Part shown: in pieces, positions 22,173 through 22,634 of the stretch | Layout of the letters: every line of letters starts with the position of its first letter | Position numbering within the stretch: position 1 is the first letter of the stretch | Virus record (IMG/VR): IMGVR_UViG_3300030382_000719 | Span: 1-22,634 of that record | DNA: 22,634 nucleotides | Source of the DNA: a virus | Strand: one strand, 5' to 3' | The notes under the pieces: generated by a model | Told to the model about the DNA's origin: nothing | The model's database searches: none | Seen by the model: the letters and a program-made list of their open reading frames with translations, nothing else | Translations under genes and position numbers: made by a program

Positions 22173-22634
22173 TTATCCTAAAGCAATTACTAAACCAACA
22201 TCTACTAATGCTGCACCACCAACAGTAAGCGTTCCTGCTACTGCTACATTTGCACCAGTCATAGTTATAGCAGTTGTGTCAGAAGAACTAGATGTAATTC
22301 TTAGTTCACCACTATTGTTTTTAAGATTACCAAATTGTGTTCCACCATCTTTTAACTTGATATCTGCACCACCCGCATCAAGAACAATATCAGCAATCGA
22401 GTCTAATGTAATATCTCCGCTATTAGTTGATTGTATTGTTACTCCTGTATGACCATCAATAGTAGTTGTACTGGCTTGAGAATCAATAGTTATAGTACCA
22501 GAAGTTGTTGTAAATGAAGAATCAGTATCACCTGCTGCTACTTCATCAGCACAAATATCTGTCAGTGTAATATACGAATCAAGTTGATCTGCTGTAACAT
22601 ACTTAGTTGTTCCTGCATCATCTATTAGAAACTT
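22173..22634 (-). CDS. Fibre-like virion protein, C-terminal part (cut by window edge)
   Basis: The minus-strand frame ends with TAA at 22173-22175 and is open to the right window edge (about 153 residues). It has short beta repeats: GTITIDSQASTTTIDGHTG, ITLDSIADIVLDAGG, ADIKLKDGGTQFGNLKNSG, then ELRITSSSSDTT and GTLTVGG. This tandem LxIxS/DIxLDAGG pattern is typical of the C-terminus of beta-solenoid tail or fibre proteins in marine phages. The segment near the edge has a KYVTADQLDSYI linker. It is upstream of the 115-aa and fibre genes in the same operon. Confidence 0.8.
   Translation of the reverse strand, partial: KFLIDDAGTTKYVTADQLDSYITLTDICADEVAAGDTDSSFTTTSGTITIDSQASTTTIDGHTGVTIQSTNSGDITLDSIADIVLDAGGADIKLKDGGTQFGNLKNNSGELRITSSSSDTTAITMTGANVAVAGTLTVGGAALVDVGLVIALG

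Noticed and set aside
1-22634. tRNA, rRNA, insertion sequence, integrase or attachment site
   Set aside because: No cloverleaf-like segment, transposase motif or terminal repeat pattern was noticed by eye. A tRNA or integrase search was not possible.

Overview
This window looks like about half of the genome of an AT-rich, tailed, lytic phage, most likely a marine podovirus-like member of the Caudoviricetes. The evidence is tight packing (largest non-coding gap about 20 bp, most genes overlapping by 1-11 bp), giant helix-rich virion proteins, beta-rich fibre proteins with repeats typical of marine phages, and a nucleotide-metabolism cassette with a B12-dependent ribonucleotide reductase and ThyX. 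The nrdJ plus thyX pair recalls the marine cobavirus/SIO1 type of roseophages. The low GC would also fit phages of SAR11-like hosts. The host cannot be settled from sequence alone.

Layout: (1) Bases 1-5560, plus strand: one translationally coupled operon. In order it holds a partial unknown gene, a small-domain SAM methyltransferase, two tiny ORFs, adenosylcobalamin-dependent NrdJ, a coiled-coil protein, a zinc-ribbon protein, three more tiny ORFs, ThyX, a 70-aa unknown, a GIY-YIG homing endonuclease with six 15-residue repeats, and a GTG-started 70-aa unknown. The methyltransferase region and the endonuclease are AT-rich, while nrdJ is clearly richer in GC. (2) Bases 5557-17509, minus strand: a block of nine genes that I read as internal or ejected virion proteins (596, 99, 163, 439, 1458, 161, 73, 75 and 914 aa in transcription order). 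The last gene ends in a lysozyme/transglycosylase-like domain and has a probable ADP-ribosyltransferase-like domain in its first half. The two operons meet tail to tail with a 4-bp overlap at 5557-5560. (3) Bases 17530-18952, minus strand: a three-gene envelope cassette with a multi-TM protein, a secreted trypsin-like protease with signal peptide and intact triad, and a 50-aa TM/coiled-coil protein. (4) Bases 18953-22634, minus strand: a tail-fibre chaperone-like protein, an 802-aa tail fibre, a 115-aa virion protein and the C-terminus of another fibre-like protein.

The plus-strand genes would supply dNTPs and dTMP during replication. The minus-strand genes build the adsorption fibres and the internal core, which could cross and locally digest the envelope. 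No capsid, portal, terminase, polymerase or classical endolysin gene is visible, so these probably lie outside the window.

Most notable: the fused ART-like/lytic-enzyme virion protein, a tail fibre whose base composition changes abruptly inside one reading frame, a phage-encoded secreted trypsin-like protease, and the overlapping convergent operon ends with tandem inverted repeats nearby. No CRISPR, tRNA, rRNA, transposon or attachment site was seen.
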